Assembly (NCBI GenBank): GCA_947503115.1
Contig: CANNCS010000036.1
Location: forward strand, 1 to 34,441
Origin: an uncultured Marivita sp.
GTDB lineage: Bacteria; Pseudomonadota; Alphaproteobacteria; Rhodobacterales; Rhodobacteraceae
Direction: 5' to 3'
DNA: 34,441 bases
The position numbers and the translations under genes are program-made. Under the pieces are notes generated by a model. It was given only the letters and a program-made list of their open reading frames with translations. It ran no database searches and had not been told where the DNA came from. Numbering within the stretch: the first letter of the stretch is position 1; each line of letters begins with the position of its first letter. This document shows positions 33,066 through 34,441 of this stretch, in pieces.

Positions 33066-33082
33066 TTCGAAAACCCTTCGAA
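33066..33082. promoter_or_regulatory. Candidate Lrp-type operator between ald and lrp
   Basis: TTCGAA occurs twice, at 33066-33071 and 33077-33082, 11 bases start to start, forming a larger palindrome on one DNA face. It lies just upstream of the predicted ald -35 and beside a TATTAT (33083-33088) that could be the -10 of the regulator gene, a position suited to activating ald and self-repression. Confidence 0.4.
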
Positions 33083-33115
33083 TATTATGGGCTAAATCGG
33101 GAGGAAACGTGCGAC

Positions 33116-33574
33116 ATGTCCTTGGATGATACAGATCGACGGATTTTACGCGTCTTGCAGCGCAAGGGTCGCATCTCGAATGCCGAGCTGGCCGACTCGG
33201 TGAACCTGTCGGCATCTGCATGCCATCGCAGGGTTCAGCGGCTCGAGGCGGATGGGTATATCCGTGACTACGTCGCGCTTTTGAATGCGCGAAAGCTGGG
33301 AATCCCGACAACTGTCTTTGTTGAAATCAAACTCAGCAGTCAAGCGGATGAGCTGCTAGAAGCTTTCGAAAAAGCGGTCGCGCGGGTACCGGATGTTCTG
33401 GAATGTCATCTGATGGCGGGCACGGCGGACTACATTCTCAAGATCGTGGCCGAAGATACCGAAGACTTTGCCCGCATCCACCGCCAGTACCTCACTCGGC
33501 TTCCGGGCGTTGCACAGATGCAAAGCTCATTCGCGTTGCGTACGGTTTTCAAGACAACCGCACTTCCGGTCTAG
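33116..33574 (+). CDS. Lrp/AsnC family transcriptional regulator
   Basis: A 152-residue regulator with an N-terminal winged helix-turn-helix (LDDTDRRILRVLQRKGRISN, then LSASACHRRVQRLEADGYI, about 3-50) and a C-terminal RAM ligand-binding domain (about 65-145, with VLECHLMAGTADYILKI). Such proteins are octamers that bind amino acids. Divergence from ald makes alanine the likely effector and ald the likely target, by analogy with known Ald-associated Lrp proteins. GGGAGG is about 11 bases before the ATG, a little far. Confidence 0.9.
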   Translation: MSLDDTDRRILRVLQRKGRISNAELADSVNLSASACHRRVQRLEADGYIRDYVALLNARKLGIPTTVFVEIKLSSQADELLEAFEKAVARVPDVLECHLMAGTADYILKIVAEDTEDFARIHRQYLTRLPGVAQMQSSFALRTVFKTTALPV

Positions 33575-33739
33575 CGCTAGGGCATCGGCATAATAGGCCG
33601 CTTCGGCACAGCGTGTGAAATGCGCTCTGGCATAGGTGGTTTGTGTCTTTGCCGCCGTTTTGGTAGTGTTTGCGAACACGCCGGAGCACCCGCCTGAGAT
33701 GCGGCCTCCCACACTCATCCCCCGACACACGGAGATTTC

Positions 33740-34174
33740 ATGAGCCAGGTAAAAACGGGCGATACCGTTTCGATTCATTATACCGGAACCCTGTCTGACG
33801 GTTCGACATTCGACAGTTCCGCAGGGCGCGACCCGTTGGAGTTCACGGTCGGCGCAGGCCAGATCATCCCGGGTCTCGATCAAGCGATCCCCGGCATGGC
33901 CGTGGGCGACTCGAAAACCGTGCAAGTGCCGGCCGATCAGGCCTATGGCCAGCGCGACCCCAATGCACAACAAGCTGTTCCGCGTGCAGAAATTCCAGCG
34001 GACATCCCGCTCGAGCCGGGCACACAGTTGCAGATGCAGACGCCGACGGGCCAAGTTGTTCCTGTCATGGTGGCCGAAGTGACCGAGACCGAGGTGACTT
34101 TGGATGCGAACCATCCGCTTGCTGGGCAGGATTTGACGTTCGACGTAGAACTGGTCGAAATCAAAGCGGCCTGA
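33740..34174 (+). CDS. FKBP-type peptidyl-prolyl isomerase, SlyD-like
   Basis: A 144-residue cytoplasmic prolyl isomerase and chaperone. The FKBP half shows VSIHYTGTLSDGSTFDSS (10-27) and FTVGAGQIIPGLDQAIPGM (35-53). The inserted IF domain runs about 70-120, and the return strand LDANHPLAGQDLTFDVELVE (about 121-140) is the signature of the SlyD/FkpB group. The histidine-rich metal-binding tail of E. coli SlyD is absent. The ATG at 33740 has GGAGA about 6 bases before it. The 165 bases upstream contain no gene I can support. Confidence 0.93.
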   Translation: MSQVKTGDTVSIHYTGTLSDGSTFDSSAGRDPLEFTVGAGQIIPGLDQAIPGMAVGDSKTVQVPADQAYGQRDPNAQQAVPRAEIPADIPLEPGTQLQMQTPTGQVVPVMVAEVTETEVTLDANHPLAGQDLTFDVELVEIKAA

Positions 34175-34209
34175 AGATTTCCGGGCTGTTTTGCTCCATG
34201 CTATAAGCA

Positions 34210-34253
34210 GCCCGGAGCCTTGCGCATCCAGAAGCATGTTCCGGGCCGTTTTT
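34210..34253 (+). terminator. Probable terminator of the FKBP gene
   Basis: GCCCGGA (34210-34216) pairs with TCCGGGC (34240-34246), followed by CG and TTTTT (34249-34253). The loop is long (23 bases). A competing 11-bp hairpin (34181-34191 with 34205-34215) shares the middle arm, so the two cannot form together. Confidence 0.55.
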
Positions 34254-34363
34254 CACGACCTACCAAGAAGCGCGACGATTTCTTCGATTGCCGCACGCAC
34301 CGGCGGATCGTGCCGACCGTCCTGATGGGCTACCAACCACGACTCGTGCTGGAGTTCTGCTAT
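34253..34363 (-). pseudogene. 3' end of a LysR-family regulator, interrupted
   Basis: On the minus strand, an in-frame stretch ending at TGA (complement of 34253-34255) reads AELQHESWLVAHQDGRHDPP followed by VRAAIEEIVALLGRS. This is the typical C-terminal tail of a LysR-type regulator, where a Trp-Leu-x-x-His strand is followed by a helix beginning with Val-Arg. Going upstream, the similarity stops near 34363. The same frame then turns AT-rich, with no LysR character, and meets an in-frame TGA about 50 bases on, just where an IS-like end begins. The gene therefore looks cut by insertion; the remainder would lie beyond the window. Confidence 0.6.
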
Positions 34364-34441
34364 AGGCTGATTTTGTTGAAAAACTCTTACTTGATTGGCG
34401 GTCGATCGGCTGATTCAATTCTCTCAACGAATGGGAGGATT
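34364..34441 (+). mobile_element. Left end of an insertion sequence (partial)
   Basis: From about 34364 the sequence reads GGCTGATTTTGTTGAAAAAC, which I recall as the style of terminal inverted repeat of IS5/IS1182-like elements in alphaproteobacteria. About 50 bases of non-coding sequence follow, and the window ends in GGGAGGATT, a strong ribosome binding site that would place a transposase start just beyond the edge. The other end, target duplication and transposase are outside the window, so family and boundaries are tentative. Confidence 0.5.

Noticed and set aside
33527-34237. Minus-strand frame opposite the FKBP gene, including a protein-like stretch near 33580-33640
   Set aside because: It covers the whole FKBP gene in antisense. 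The stretch upstream of FKBP looks mildly protein-like, but there is no start or family support.

Overview
The window reads as a chromosomal segment of an alphaproteobacterium of the Rhodobacterales (Roseobacter/Rhodobacter group). The evidence is gene content and order: divergent pckA and chvI-chvG, then a truncated hprK, rapZ, a mannose-type EIIA and ptsH; an ethylmalonyl-CoA-pathway acyl-CoA dehydrogenase (mcd) with the long N-terminal extension; etfBA and a 3-hydroxybutyryl-CoA dehydrogenase; a PduO-type adenosyltransferase behind a HIG1-like twin-membrane peptide; and a DUF6473 protein. Codons favour G or C in third position. I assign no species. Apart from the last ~190 bases this is ordinary housekeeping chromosome, with no prophage, CRISPR array, rRNA, tRNA or defence cluster.

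Layout. 1-4302, minus strand: a small membrane protein, mcd with its terminator, and pckA with its terminator. 4303-4645: a 343-base regulatory region between pckA and chvI. 4646-9162, plus strand: chvI-chvG-hprK-rapZ-EIIA-ptsH, tightly packed, followed by a lysophospholipid-acyltransferase-like gene that converges on hbd with both stop codons in one TTAA. 10089-13673: hbd and etfBA on the minus strand, separated by an oppositely oriented DUF6473 gene. 13841-18460, minus: an M48 metalloprotease, a DUF898/YjgN membrane protein and parC. 18596-20833, plus: an SH3b protein, an SDR, the HIG1-like peptide and the adenosyltransferase. 20895-21967, minus: an N-formylglutamate-amidohydrolase-like gene and DUF1244. 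22150-27205, plus: pyk, a possible 46-codon ORF, fadD, a BASS-family transporter, rpmI and rplT. 27375-31799, plus: an NTF2-flavin monooxygenase fusion, a Tat-type serine hydrolase and a membrane spermidine-synthase-like protein. 31857-34174: ald divergent from an Lrp/AsnC regulator, then an FKBP/SlyD-like isomerase. 34253-34441: the 3' tail of a LysR regulator, apparently cut by the left end of an insertion sequence running off the window.

How the genes work together. Many concern the C3/C4 node and acyl-CoA carbon: PEP carboxykinase and pyruvate kinase, a regulatory PTS beside ChvG/ChvI, Mcd and Hbd for acetyl-CoA and polyhydroxybutyrate-type carbon, ETF as the likely electron acceptor of Mcd, an adenosyltransferase making the B12 cofactor used by ethylmalonyl- and methylmalonyl-CoA mutases, FadD for fatty acids, and Ald with its probable Lrp regulator. 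GTTAGCG-centred, LacI-operator-like sites upstream of pckA (two, 20 bp apart), over the predicted chvI -35, and upstream of pyk suggest one regulator, plausibly of the PckR/CceR type, acting on both gluconeogenic and glycolytic branches. I found no clearly novel multi-gene system. The best leads are these shared operators, the IS junction in the LysR gene, the DUF6473 gene splitting etfBA from hbd, and the small ORF after pyk.
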